Shown piece after piece: positions 53,560 through 62,885 of a stretch of 64,000 bases of DNA (positions within the stretch are counted from its first letter, which is position 1; each line of letters starts with the position of its first letter). Both the position numbers and the translations under genes were made by a program. The notes below the pieces were generated by a model that saw only the letters and a list, made by a program, of their open reading frames with translations, had not been told where the DNA came from and did not search any database. Origin of the DNA: UBA5078 sp033721235 (GTDB taxonomy: Bacteria > Pseudomonadota > Gammaproteobacteria > Pseudomonadales > Pseudohongiellaceae); the NCBI GenBank assembly GCA_033721235.1, contig JAWWAY010000012.1, forward strand, positions 34,937 through 98,936, written 5' to 3'.

Positions 53560-54432
53560 TTATTTTAGTGTCTGCGCCTTCAAGGTGTTTTGTAGCAATG
53601 AGGCAATCGTCATGGGGCCAACGCCACCAGGAACAGGTGTGATGAAGGAACATTGGTCTTTGACCGCTTCAAAGTCTACATCACCCGCTAGCTTGAAGCC
53701 TGAAGGCCTAGAGCTGTCTTCTAAGCGGGTAATACCCACATCAATTACCACAGCGCCTTCTTTAACCATGTCTGCGCCCACGAAATTAGCCTTGCCTATC
53801 GCCACGATCAAAATATCAGCCGAGCGACAAATTTCCGCCATGTTCTTGGTACGACTATGCACCATAGTGACCGTGCTATTGCCGGGCTTGGTATTACGCG
53901 ACATCAGTAGCGACATCGGGGTACCCACGATATTGCTGCGGCCGACGACGACGCAATGTTTGCCTTCTGTCTCGATATTGTAACGCGCCAGAAGCTCCAT
54001 AATGCCGTTTGGTGTCGCCGAAATGAAAGTAGGCAGCCCAAGGCATAGTTTGCCAACGTTGGCGGGGTGAAAACCGTCCACGTCCTTTAGCGGGTCGATG
54101 GCAAGAGTCACCTTGATTTCGTCGATGTGCTTGGGCAGGGGGACCTGCACAATAAAGCCGTCGATGTCATCGTCTTTGTTTAACTCATCTACTTTCGCTA
54201 GCAATTCGTCTTCGCTAATGCTGGCATCCAAACGAACGAGAGTGGACTTGAAACCCACACGTTCACAAGCGAGCACTTTGTTCTTTACATAGGTCTCGCT
54301 GGCACCATCGTTGCCTACTAGCACTGCCGCTAGGTGAGGGATCTTGCCGCCAGAGGATTTAATCTGGCTAACTTGCTCCGCGATTTCCGCTTTGATTTGC
54401 TCCGAGGTTTGTTTGCCGTCTAGTAATTGCAT
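53560..54432 (-). CDS. folD: Methylene-THF dehydrogenase/cyclohydrolase FolD
   Basis: 290-residue bifunctional folate enzyme interconverting 5,10-methylene- and 10-formyl-tetrahydrofolate with NADP. YVKNKVLACERVG (catalytic Lys), VQVPLPKHID, VVGRSNIVGTPMSLLM (nucleotide loop) and TPVGGVGPMTIASL-type TPVPGGVGPMTI end are all present. Supplies or uses 10-formyl-THF, linking to purU at 59767. Confidence 0.96.
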   Translation of the reverse strand: MQLLDGKQTSEQIKAEIAEQVSQIKSSGGKIPHLAAVLVGNDGASETYVKNKVLACERVGFKSTLVRLDASISEDELLAKVDELNKDDDIDGFIVQVPLPKHIDEIKVTLAIDPLKDVDGFHPANVGKLCLGLPTFISATPNGIMELLARYNIETEGKHCVVVGRSNIVGTPMSLLMSRNTKPGNSTVTMVHSRTKNMAEICRSADILIVAIGKANFVGADMVKEGAVVIDVGITRLEDSSRPSGFKLAGDVDFEAVKDQCSFITPVPGGVGPMTIASLLQNTLKAQTLK

Positions 54433-54473
54433 GATGAGTTCCTATCTTACGTAATGAAAAACTGTTGTGGCGA

Positions 54474-54893
54474 CTACCATGAGCCAGTATTGGCCATGCT
54501 CAGCCAAGGCTCTTTTGCTGGAAGCGGCTCGCCCTCTTGCAATAGCTCGATAGAGATATTATCGGGAGAGCGAACAAAGGCCATGCGGCCGTCGCGAGGA
54601 GGGCGGTTAATAGTCACGCCGCTAGCCTGCAACTTCTCGCAAAATGAGTAAATGTCTTTGACGCAATAGGCAAGGTGGCCGAAATTGCGTCCCTCGCTGT
54701 ATTGTTCCGGATCCCAGTTGTATGTGAGCTCGACTTGGGCTTGTTCATCGCCAGGAGCGGCCAGAAAAACTAGCGTGAATCGACCCTGCTCGCTCTCTTT
54801 TCGGTTCAGCTCGACTAAGCCCAGTTTATTGCAGTAAAAATCGAGTGAGTCTTCGAGATTGCTGACGCGTACCATGGTGTGCAAATACTTCAT
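54474..54893 (-). CDS. gloA: Lactoylglutathione lyase (glyoxalase I)
   Basis: 139 residues of the vicinal-oxygen-chelate fold. Metal ligands: His in MKYLHTMVRV (about H5), Glu in QVELTYNWD, His in FGHLAYCV and Glu in ISIELLQ. It converts the methylglyoxal-glutathione adduct to S-lactoylglutathione in the cytosol. 23 bases after a small exported-protein gene and 41 before folD, on the same strand. Confidence 0.93.
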   Translation of the reverse strand: MKYLHTMVRVSNLEDSLDFYCNKLGLVELNRKESEQGRFTLVFLAAPGDEQAQVELTYNWDPEQYSEGRNFGHLAYCVKDIYSFCEKLQASGVTINRPPRDGRMAFVRSPDNISIELLQEGEPLPAKEPWLSMANTGSW

Positions 54894-54916
54894 TGCTTTC
54901 TCCTTAACTGCTTCGT

Positions 54917-55318
54917 TTACGGGGCGATATCGCGATACAGGGTGATAGGCATGAACTCGCCTACCTGGCTCCAGTCTCCGTCGATACGCACCGGGTGCCC
55001 ATCGGCGGCCCTGTCGGCGTGAATAGTGCCATAGTAGTTGCCATCAATTCTTGGGATGGCAAAGCGAATCTCATCGTTCTCGACGCTAATTGTCTCTACC
55101 GCTATACCGAATACGCCATTGCTAGGGTCTTCAAAGTGACCGCTGATCGTATCGCCATTCTGGCTGAGGATGAGCACTACCTCGCGATCTCCGCCGATAT
55201 TGATATTGTAGGACCCGCGCCAGGTGCCCGTGAGTTCTTCCAGCTCTACAGCGAACGATGTAGTGCTTGCGCATAGTAATAGAACAGCAAGCGCCGTGCT
55301 TTTCGAAACTAAACCCAT
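54917..55318 (-). CDS. Small exported beta-rich protein of unknown function
   Basis: 133 residues. Signal peptide about 1-23 (ends SFAVE). The mature part (LTGTWRGSYNINIGGDREVVLILSQNGDTISGHFEDP) alternates strands in a lipocalin-like manner. No catalytic residues are apparent. It heads the gloA-folD run and may be co-transcribed. Confidence 0.7.
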   Translation of the reverse strand: MGLVSKSTALAVLLLCASTTSFAVELEELTGTWRGSYNINIGGDREVVLILSQNGDTISGHFEDPSNGVFGIAVETISVENDEIRFAIPRIDGNYYGTIHADRAADGHPVRIDGDWSQVGEFMPITLYRDIAP

Positions 55319-55399
55319 TATCTTGGCTCTTGGTTAGAATGTGCGCGTATTATAAAGCTTCGTGACACTAGGGGCACGGTAAATTAGGAGGAATCTGCA

Positions 55400-55735
55400 G
55401 TGAAAGAGGCGGTATCGCAACTGGGTAACTTATTAGCGCATTTGCCCCCAAGGGGCGATTCAGAGGTGATCGAGACGCTACTGCAGCAACAGGGCATTAC
55501 TGTAGAGCGCATTGTGTCTACCGGCCAGTGCTCGGAAGAAGGCTTCTGGTATGAGCAGGAGCGCAATGAGTGGGTGCTGTTGGTGCAAGGGAGTGCGCGA
55601 CTGGCTTGGGAGGATGGCAGTGAAACAGCCTTGCAAGCCGGCGACTATGTGTTTATTCCGGCGCTCAAGCGTCACCGAGTAGCATGGACAGATCCGCAGG
55701 CGACGACTATTTGGTTGGCTATCTTTTTTGTTTAG
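55400..55735 (+). CDS. Small cupin-domain protein
   Basis: 111 residues from GTG 55400 with GGAGG upstream. The cupin core WVLLVQGSARLAWEDGSE, then ETALQAGDYVFIPALKRHRVAWTD, has one His pair instead of the full metal-binding set. Function is unknown; many such proteins bind small ligands. Confidence 0.78.
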   Translation: MKEAVSQLGNLLAHLPPRGDSEVIETLLQQQGITVERIVSTGQCSEEGFWYEQERNEWVLLVQGSARLAWEDGSETALQAGDYVFIPALKRHRVAWTDPQATTIWLAIFFV

Positions 55736-55762
55736 GGCTGCCCGCAGTACTCATTTTCATGC

Positions 55763-55800
55763 ATAAAAAAGGGGGCAAGGCCTATAGCCTTGCCCCCTTT
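55763..55800. terminator. Strong hairpin terminator between cupin and exported-protein genes
   Basis: AAAGGGGGCAAGGC (55768-55781) pairs perfectly with GCCTTGCCCCCTTT (55787-55800). On the minus strand it is followed by a run of six T, so it mainly terminates the minus-strand gene at 55820 and may also catch the cupin transcript. Confidence 0.85.
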
Positions 55801-55819
55801 GTTCATCAACGTCCGGTAA

Positions 55820-56824
55820 TTAGTTGGCCGTATACGTATAAGTGATGTCGTAAGCGGAAGTCACTGTAATCGGCCCTGCTGCTTGCGAAGCAGAGAACTG
55901 AATATTGAACACAATAGAGTTTGAGCTCTCGCTAATTAGTTCGACCGAGATAGAACCAGTGATTCCTACGTCGGCGTATTGCTCAAGCACGGCGTCCCTA
56001 ACATCGTCTACATCACTTGCGCTAGGCATTGGAATGTCTTCGATGGTGATCTGAGGAATGGCAGTAGTAAGTCCATTGACTGATACCGTACCTGTTAGTA
56101 CAAGAGTTGCGTCTCCTTCTGGAATCACAACGTCCACCACAATTGCTTCTAGCGCTTCAGTGATGCTCGCCACAGTTCCTAGAGTGGTAATGTCAGTATA
56201 GTCACCACCTAGAATATGCACTTGATTGTCCTTCACCGCTAAGTAGAAGCCCGTAGTGGGGTAGTAACGGTAGATATATCCTTCGATTTCTTGATTGACT
56301 ACGCCCGAATCTTGACCAAATAGAGCAGCAAATTTCTCGGCGGCTAAGTCAAATAGAGTGTTGATAGCCGTTAGGTCTGGTTCTGGCTCCAAACCTTCGC
56401 AATCCGTGGCATTGCTTGTTTTCGAGCCTTGGAACTGACCGTAGAATGGGGAGCCACCAATGCCGCCGATATTGACCTCGTTGAAGCCACTTACCAGGCT
56501 AGAGAGTGCAATTTCAAGATCAAGTGCTTCCACTGTCCAGGTCGCTTCGTGAGCGTTGCCGTTGCGAAGTACAGGGTCGCCGATGACAGCGCCTGCCACA
56601 CAGACGTAGTTGCCTGGGGCAAATACAAACTCTAGAGTTGTCCCATTGGCAATTGGAGAACCATTCTGCTCATAGGCAAACGTCAACTCATAGGTGCCCT
56701 GCAGTGACGTAGGAATTTCAGCGGGTTCTTCAGTCTGTGCCAAAAGGTTTGCAGAAAATAGGCTGCCCGTTAAAAGGGCAGCACAGGCGAATGTGTTTCT
56801 CACAGTGTGCGAAGAGATTTTCAT
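55820..56824 (-). CDS. Exported protein of unknown function
   Basis: 334 residues from ATG 56824 (a longer frame to 56938 has no support). Signal peptide about 1-29 (ends NLLAQ). The mature protein is acidic and low in Cys, with repeated beta-strand segments such as TLEFVFAPGNYVCVAG and TLVLTGTVSVNG. No known domain is recognised. May be a secreted or surface protein. Confidence 0.68.
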   Translation of the reverse strand: MKISSHTVRNTFACAALLTGSLFSANLLAQTEEPAEIPTSLQGTYELTFAYEQNGSPIANGTTLEFVFAPGNYVCVAGAVIGDPVLRNGNAHEATWTVEALDLEIALSSLVSGFNEVNIGGIGGSPFYGQFQGSKTSNATDCEGLEPEPDLTAINTLFDLAAEKFAALFGQDSGVVNQEIEGYIYRYYPTTGFYLAVKDNQVHILGGDYTDITTLGTVASITEALEAIVVDVVIPEGDATLVLTGTVSVNGLTTAIPQITIEDIPMPSASDVDDVRDAVLEQYADVGITGSISVELISESSNSIVFNIQFSASQAAGPITVTSAYDITYTYTAN

Positions 56825-57023
56825 GAAAGCAATGCTCCAATCTGGTTTTTTTGTGAACAGGGTCTGCGCTTGAGATGACCAATAAAGCACCAAGCATTTT
56901 GCCGATAAAGGGTAGTGTATTGACCGTAACACCAACACCCCCTGATCAGGGGGCGAAAAATCAAATGACTAGGTACTGTCAATATTCTGCCGCAGATTTG
57001 CCCATGTGAAAAGTGGAATAAAA

Positions 57024-58418
57024 TTATTTGCGATGAATGCTGCCACGGGCAAGAGAAAGAGCGACTCCGGGAATGCAAAGAATTGTCGCTAGCAAGAAAC
57101 TGTTTCGAATAGCATGTTCTAAGGAGTCCAGATTGCTCTCGTCAATGACACTGGCGCCAACAAAAACGCTGAGCATCAAGGATACGATGACCATGCTGCT
57201 AAGCTGACCAATCAGTCGAATGGTCGACATAGCGCTTGATGCACTGCCTGCATCTTTAGAGTCAACGGAGCCCATGATGGCGTTCACATTGGGGGGTGTA
57301 AACAGGCTGAAGCCAGTGCCAGTAATTGCGAGTGTCACAATGATAATGGCCGTTGAGCTCTCTTGGTTTAGTGTCGCCATAAGGAATAAACCGACAGCGG
57401 TAACCGCCATTCCACTAGAGGAAAGTAGCCTGGGCTCCATGCGATCCGACATCCTTCCGGTGAAAGGGGCCAGAATAGCCATGAACAAAGGCTGTACCAT
57501 TAAGAGCAGCCCCGTCGTGGTGGCGGGCAGGCCTTTCAAGTACTGTAAGTACAAGCTGAGCAATACAATATTGGAATATGTGGCACAGTACATGATCAAA
57601 GAGGCGCCATTTGAAAACGCAAAAACTCTATTGCTAAAGAACAATCCTACGTCCCAGAAAGGGTTTTGCGTCTTGAGGGAATGGCGCACAAACCAAGCCA
57701 TGACCACAAAAGAAACCAATAAAAGCCCGAGCCCTCTTGGCTGAGGTATTTGTGATACAGCGAGACAGAACAAACAAATGCCAATGCTAAAGCAAATGGC
57801 GCCAAAGAAATCGAAAGAGGTTTCTTTGTCAGAGCGCCACTCCACATGCACCATGAATACGCCCATAAACAAGACCACTAGGGCAAGAGGCACCTGCATC
57901 AAGAAGCTGGCCTGCCAACCGAAGATGTCGATTAAATAGCCGCCAACAAGCGGCCCGACGGAAAGGCCAACATAAATAATAGAGACTACAATACCCAGTA
58001 CCTTGCCTCGTTTATGGGCAGGGTAGGCCGAGGTTACTATCGCTATCTGTGTGGCATAGAGCATCGCAGAGGCGATACCTTGGAAAAAGCGAGCGGCTAT
58101 GAGCATTGTGCCGTTAATAGAAAAAGCGCCTATGGTAGAGGTCACGATGACGGCGGCGGTGCCAATAAGGAATATACGTTTGCGTCCGAAGCGATCGGCC
58201 AGATTGCCGAATAAGAGCACCGACATGGCACAGGCCATCAAATAAGCCATCGGCACCCAGCTTAGCTCGATAGCGCTAAGGTGTAGGTCCTGGGCCATAG
58301 CGGGTAGGGCCACATTTGTGGCCGATAGCATTAATGGTGTGGCAAAGGCATTGAGCAATACCATGCACAGCACGATGCTGCGGGTACTATCAGAAGTGTC
58401 TGTGTTTTTGGCTAGCAC
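57024..58418 (-). CDS. MFS drug/efflux transporter (DHA2-like)
   Basis: 464-residue major-facilitator protein. The N-terminal ATNVALPAMAQDLHLSAIELSWVPMAYLMACA is the EmrB/QacA-type signature, GNLADRFGRKRIFLIG is the motif A loop, and about 12-14 spans follow. Export of toxic organic compounds is likely; substrate unknown. It follows the formaldehyde dehydrogenase gene on the same strand after 52 bases. Confidence 0.87.
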   Translation of the reverse strand: MLAKNTDTSDSTRSIVLCMVLLNAFATPLMLSATNVALPAMAQDLHLSAIELSWVPMAYLMACAMSVLLFGNLADRFGRKRIFLIGTAAVIVTSTIGAFSINGTMLIAARFFQGIASAMLYATQIAIVTSAYPAHKRGKVLGIVVSIIYVGLSVGPLVGGYLIDIFGWQASFLMQVPLALVVLFMGVFMVHVEWRSDKETSFDFFGAICFSIGICLFCLAVSQIPQPRGLGLLLVSFVVMAWFVRHSLKTQNPFWDVGLFFSNRVFAFSNGASLIMYCATYSNIVLLSLYLQYLKGLPATTTGLLLMVQPLFMAILAPFTGRMSDRMEPRLLSSSGMAVTAVGLFLMATLNQESSTAIIIVTLAITGTGFSLFTPPNVNAIMGSVDSKDAGSASSAMSTIRLIGQLSSMVIVSLMLSVFVGASVIDESNLDSLEHAIRNSFLLATILCIPGVALSLARGSIHRK

Positions 58419-58470
58419 GGGCTAAGAGTCACATTTAATTCATGGGGTTTCGCATTAATCAGCCTCTGGT

Positions 58471-59577
58471 TTAGAAGGTCACAACTGAGCGTATGCTCTT
58501 GCCTTGATGCATTAGCTCAAAGGCTTTGTTGATGTCCTTGAGCGGCATGGTATGCGTGATTAGGGGGTCGATGCTAATTTTGCCTTCCATGTACCAGTCG
58601 ACAATTTTGGGGACATCCGTACGACCTCTGGCGCCACCGAAGGCGCTACCGCGCCAGGATCTGCCGGTCACTAATTGAAAAGGCCTAGTAGAGATTTCCT
58701 GGCCAGCTCCAGCGACACCGATAATAAAGGATTCGCCCCAGCCCTTATGAGAGCATTCAAGTGCCTGGCGCATAGTGTTGACATTGCCTATACACTCAAA
58801 AGAGTAGTCAACGCCGCCGCGGGTGATTTCAATGACATGGTCAGTAATATTGTCGACCTCGTTAGGGTTGATAAAATCGGTCATGCCGAACTGTCGAGCT
58901 AGGTCGGCCTTGTCAGGGTTGGTATCGATGCCGATTATTCGGTTGGCACCCACCATACGGGCACCTTGAATGACATTGAGCCCGATACCGCCTAAGCCAA
59001 ATACCGCTACAGTACTGCCGGGTTCGACTTTCGCATCAAATGCTACCGCGCCTATTCCTGTCGTTACCCCGCAGCCTATATAGCAGACCTTGTCGTAGGG
59101 GGCATCGCTACGAATCTTCGCTAAGGCAATCTCAGGGAGTACGGTGTAGTTAGAGAACGTTGAGCACCCCATATAGTGCAAAATGGGTTTTCCATCTAAG
59201 GAAAACCGGCTGGTGCCGTCTGGCATAAGGCCTTGGCCCTGAGTGCTGCGAATAGCCTGGCAAAGATTGGTTTTTGGATGAAGGCAGTACTCGCATTCTC
59301 GGCATTCGGGAGTATAGAGAGGGATAACCGTATCGCCGGCCTTGAGGGATTTTACGCCCGCGCCCACTTCTACGACGACGCCTGCGCCTTCATGACCTAA
59401 AATGGCAGGGAACGCGCCCTCAGGGTCGTCGCCAGAGAGGGTAAAGGCATCGGTATGGCAAACACCGGTGGCTTTGATCTCGACGAGCACTTCGCCAGCG
59501 CGTGGGCCTTCGAGCTCAACATCTGCGATTTCCAGTGGTTGACCGGCCCCAAAGGCAACAGCTGCGCGAGTCTTCAT
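58471..59577 (-). CDS. frmA: S-(hydroxymethyl)glutathione dehydrogenase (class III ADH)
   Basis: 368-residue zinc MDR enzyme oxidising the formaldehyde-glutathione adduct with NAD. Catalytic Zn ligand Cys in GVCHTDAFTLSGDDPEG; structural-Zn four-Cys lobe CRECEYCLHPKTNLC; GCSTFSNYTVLPEIALAKI; Rossmann GLGGIGLNVIQGARMVGA. The S-formylglutathione hydrolase gene is not adjacent. Divergent from purU, also a C1 enzyme. Confidence 0.94.
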   Translation of the reverse strand: MKTRAAVAFGAGQPLEIADVELEGPRAGEVLVEIKATGVCHTDAFTLSGDDPEGAFPAILGHEGAGVVVEVGAGVKSLKAGDTVIPLYTPECRECEYCLHPKTNLCQAIRSTQGQGLMPDGTSRFSLDGKPILHYMGCSTFSNYTVLPEIALAKIRSDAPYDKVCYIGCGVTTGIGAVAFDAKVEPGSTVAVFGLGGIGLNVIQGARMVGANRIIGIDTNPDKADLARQFGMTDFINPNEVDNITDHVIEITRGGVDYSFECIGNVNTMRQALECSHKGWGESFIIGVAGAGQEISTRPFQLVTGRSWRGSAFGGARGRTDVPKIVDWYMEGKISIDPLITHTMPLKDINKAFELMHQGKSIRSVVTF

Positions 59578-59766
59578 GGTAGATCCCTTATCGTCATTTA
59601 TTGTGATGGTGTGGCAAAAGCCTATTGTAAACCAAATAGGCGCCGATAGGCTTGATTGTAAATAGGGGCTACCTGAGTGGCAAATAATGCTAATATTGCG
59701 CTCTGTTAAATATTTGCCGAGTCTGAATCGGCGCCGCTAAACGAGTAATTGGGTAAGAGTTCGTCC

Positions 59767-60636
59767 ATGACTATTGCAGAACCGAAGAAATATGTATTAA
59801 CAGTCTCCTGTCCAGAAGCCAATGGCATTGTCCATGCGGTCAGTGATTTTCTCTTTAAGCGCGGCGCCACGATTAGTGATGCAGCTCAACACCGAGACCC
59901 CATAATGGATCGCTTTTTTATGCGAGTGGAGTTTGAAGAGGTAGAGGCGGACATTCCTGGTTGTGAAGCCTTAACGGGCGATTTTCAGGCCATTGCGACT
60001 CGATTCGATATGGAGTGGCATTTCTTTGATCTGTCTATAAAACCGCGTGTACTCCTTGCGGTGTCTAAGCATGGTCACTGCCTAAACGATATTCTGCATC
60101 GGTGGCGGGCAGGCGCGCTTCCCGCCGAGATTGTTGGCGTTGTCTCTAATCATGAGGATATGCGAGGTATCACTGAGTGGCACGGTATTCCATACCACTA
60201 TCTGCCTGTGGATGCGGAGTCTAAAGAGCAGCAGGAGGATGAGATCCTGCGGATTATCGATGAGTTCAAAGTGGACCTCTTAGCTTTGGCGCGGTATATG
60301 CAAATACTTTCGCCTAAAATGTGTGAAGCGATGGCGGGCAGGGCTATTAATATTCATCACTCCTTCTTGCCTGGTTTTAAGGGAGCTAATCCTTACCGCC
60401 AAGCGTATATGCGCGGCGTGAAAATTATTGGTGCCACAGCGCATTATGTGACCACTGATTTAGATGAAGGTCCAATCATCGAGCAAGCGGTGGAGAAAAT
60501 CGATCACAATTTCGATATCGATGCCTTAGTGCAAATTGGGCGAGATGCCGAATGCGCGGCCTTCGCTAGGGCCGTAAAATGGCACTGCGAGCACCGCATA
60601 ATTGTCAATGGCAATAAGACTGTTGTGTTTAAATAG
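59767..60636 (+). CDS. purU: Formyltetrahydrofolate deformylase PurU
   Basis: 289 residues from ATG 59767 (TAAGAG upstream); a TTG at 59749 is less likely. ACT domain about 1-85 (YVLTVSCPEANGIVHAVSDFLF) and a formyltransferase-like domain with NIHHSFLPGFKGANPYRQAY and TTDLDEGPIIEQ, whose His and Asp are catalytic. It hydrolyses 10-formyl-THF to formate and THF, balancing the one-carbon pool. Divergent from frmA. Confidence 0.95.
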   Translation: MTIAEPKKYVLTVSCPEANGIVHAVSDFLFKRGATISDAAQHRDPIMDRFFMRVEFEEVEADIPGCEALTGDFQAIATRFDMEWHFFDLSIKPRVLLAVSKHGHCLNDILHRWRAGALPAEIVGVVSNHEDMRGITEWHGIPYHYLPVDAESKEQQEDEILRIIDEFKVDLLALARYMQILSPKMCEAMAGRAINIHHSFLPGFKGANPYRQAYMRGVKIIGATAHYVTTDLDEGPIIEQAVEKIDHNFDIDALVQIGRDAECAAFARAVKWHCEHRIIVNGNKTVVFK

Positions 60637-62859
60637 TTAATCTTTGTGATCAGGTGACTTCTTTAGAAGAATATTGGAAAGCTCCTCCAGCGGCATGGGT
60701 TTAGCAAATAGATATCCTTGAGCTTCTACGCAGCCCATGCGCGCAAGGGCTGCTTCCTGTTCTTCGGTCTCAATTCCTTCTGCGATTGTTAACAGACCAA
60801 GCTGCGTGCCTAAGTGTACGATGGTTTCGGCTACCGCTGCCCCGCCTGGGGTGTGTAGGTCTTTAACAAAACTCCGATCGACTTTTATTTTATCCAGAGG
60901 GAGTCTGCGTAAGTAGTTTAGTGAAGAATAGCCTGTCCCAAAATCGTCAATCGAGATATGCACGCCGAGAGTTTTTAATTTGTTTAGGCAATTGATTACG
61001 ATCTCTGGTTCGTCCATCAAAATGGACTCTGTAATCTCAAGTTCAAGCTCACCGGGTTTTATATTGTAGCGTTTAAGAGCGCCCGCTACCTGAGGCAAAA
61101 ATAGTGGGCTGCGAAACTGAGGCATAGAGACATTGACGGCGATACTTATGCCTCCTATGTTTGCTGATCGAAACTGCGCCAGTTGCGCGCAAGCCTGTTC
61201 TAGCACCCAGGCGCCAATTGACACAATTAATCCTGAATATTCTGCTATAGGGATGAACACATTAGGCGGGATAAAACTATTATCGTCCTGTGGCCATCTT
61301 AACAAGGCCTCTAGGCTAACTATCTTACGTGTTTCAATATCGTACTGGGGCTGATACCAAATACGCAGTTTCTGCAGAGCGAAGTCGACTCTTAATTGGC
61401 GAATTAGCTGAAGTCTTTTCTCTGTCTCTTGCTCCATGGAGTCGGAATAGTAGTCAAAGCTGCGACTAGGTAGTTTCTTGGCACTATTGAGTGCAATATA
61501 GAGTCGTTTTAATTTATCAATACCATGTTCACCGAGACTTGTTACTCGGCCTATGCCCACGGTGGCGTTAAGCGTCAATACCTGTTCTTCCGCATTGAAA
61601 GGCGACTCAAAAACGGCCAAGGCTTTCTGTGGAGTGAGGGCGTATTCTTCACCGATCACTCCAAATACATCGGCATCTACTCGGGCAACAATGCCGTCAT
61701 CTCCAAAGGACATTTTCAAGCGGTTTGCTACGGCTATGAGTAGTTCATTACCAATCTCGTGTCCAAGACCACTGTTGATATCGGAGAAATGATCAATATC
61801 AATGAGCAGAGCGACGTGGTTGACGTCAGGGTTGTCGCTTACTTGCTCTAGTGCTCTGGTGAACTCATTGCGATTTGGCAGCTGCGTTAGTGGGTCAATA
61901 TAGGCGATGTGTCGTAAGGACTGAAAAAGCTTAACGTTCTCGAAGCTAGCGGAAATATTTTTAACGAAAACATTGAGTAATTGTTTGTCGCTTTCCGCAA
62001 TTTCCCTTGCCGTTTGCAAGTATACCGCAGCAGGTTCCTTAGCATCGGCTAGATACAGAATAGTCGCTTTGTCAGTATAGAGATGATGCTCTTGCTCTAG
62101 GCATAGATTGATAAGTCGTTGTACAGTTTTGTCGTCTAAATCAGTAAGAGGGCTTCGAATATATTGTGCGTACTTTCCTCCTGCGCCCACGACGAATGCT
62201 TCTTTTACTGTCTTATCTGAACTGTAGGATGAAGAACAAACTACCCCCTCTGGTTTTAGATCGAGTAAGGCAGCGATTTGTGTAATGACACCGTCTGCGA
62301 AATCTCTTAGAGTGTTTTGTTCTAAGAGATTGGTGCCGGCATTGATGATTTTTTGCAGACCTAATCGATTCTGATTGATATTGCGAATCTGTTGGTAGGA
62401 GCGAACTGCAGAGGTAATCAGCGTGCGAAAATTATTGTGGTTTAACTCTGTTTTTGCGCGATAATCATTGATGTCGTAATCACGAATCACTTTTTCTTCC
62501 GGCGCATAACCAGGTTGGCCAGTGCGCAATACAATACGCATTTCGCTAAGGCCAAGTTCTTGACGAATTTGCGGAATACAGTCTAAACCTGCCGTAGGGG
62601 TTTCCATGACGACATCTAGTAATAAGACGGCTACATCACGATACTCCTTAAGAAACTCAATGCATTCCTTCGCAGAATGAACATGGTGTAGTTGAAGGCC
62701 AATATTATTGATTCTAAGGCGTGCAATGGCGAGTTGAGTAACCTGATGAACCTCTTCATCGTCATCAACCACGAGTATGCGCCACTTGAAATTCTCGTCG
62801 CTCTCTGGATATACATTTGGTACTTCGGGCGCGAATATGACTTTGCTTTCAACATCCAT
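60637..62859 (-). CDS. REC-DUF3369-GGDEF-EAL c-di-GMP phosphodiesterase
   Basis: 740-residue response regulator. REC domain about 28-155 with D82 (LLLDVVM), T113 and K136. DUF3369 about 170-310. The GGDEF region (about 325-480) has the degenerate motif ADVFG, so synthesis is unlikely. The EAL domain (about 500-735) keeps EALLRW, NVS, ELEITES, DDFGTGYSSL, DKIKVD and EGIET, so it should hydrolyse c-di-GMP. 26 bases after the histidine kinase; a two-component pair is likely. Confidence 0.9.
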   Translation of the reverse strand: MDVESKVIFAPEVPNVYPESDENFKWRILVVDDDEEVHQVTQLAIARLRINNIGLQLHHVHSAKECIEFLKEYRDVAVLLLDVVMETPTAGLDCIPQIRQELGLSEMRIVLRTGQPGYAPEEKVIRDYDINDYRAKTELNHNNFRTLITSAVRSYQQIRNINQNRLGLQKIINAGTNLLEQNTLRDFADGVITQIAALLDLKPEGVVCSSSYSSDKTVKEAFVVGAGGKYAQYIRSPLTDLDDKTVQRLINLCLEQEHHLYTDKATILYLADAKEPAAVYLQTAREIAESDKQLLNVFVKNISASFENVKLFQSLRHIAYIDPLTQLPNRNEFTRALEQVSDNPDVNHVALLIDIDHFSDINSGLGHEIGNELLIAVANRLKMSFGDDGIVARVDADVFGVIGEEYALTPQKALAVFESPFNAEEQVLTLNATVGIGRVTSLGEHGIDKLKRLYIALNSAKKLPSRSFDYYSDSMEQETEKRLQLIRQLRVDFALQKLRIWYQPQYDIETRKIVSLEALLRWPQDDNSFIPPNVFIPIAEYSGLIVSIGAWVLEQACAQLAQFRSANIGGISIAVNVSMPQFRSPLFLPQVAGALKRYNIKPGELELEITESILMDEPEIVINCLNKLKTLGVHISIDDFGTGYSSLNYLRRLPLDKIKVDRSFVKDLHTPGGAAVAETIVHLGTQLGLLTIAEGIETEEQEAALARMGCVEAQGYLFAKPMPLEELSNILLKKSPDHKD

Positions 62860-62885
62860 ATCTACCTCGGCTGTAAATTTCGATT

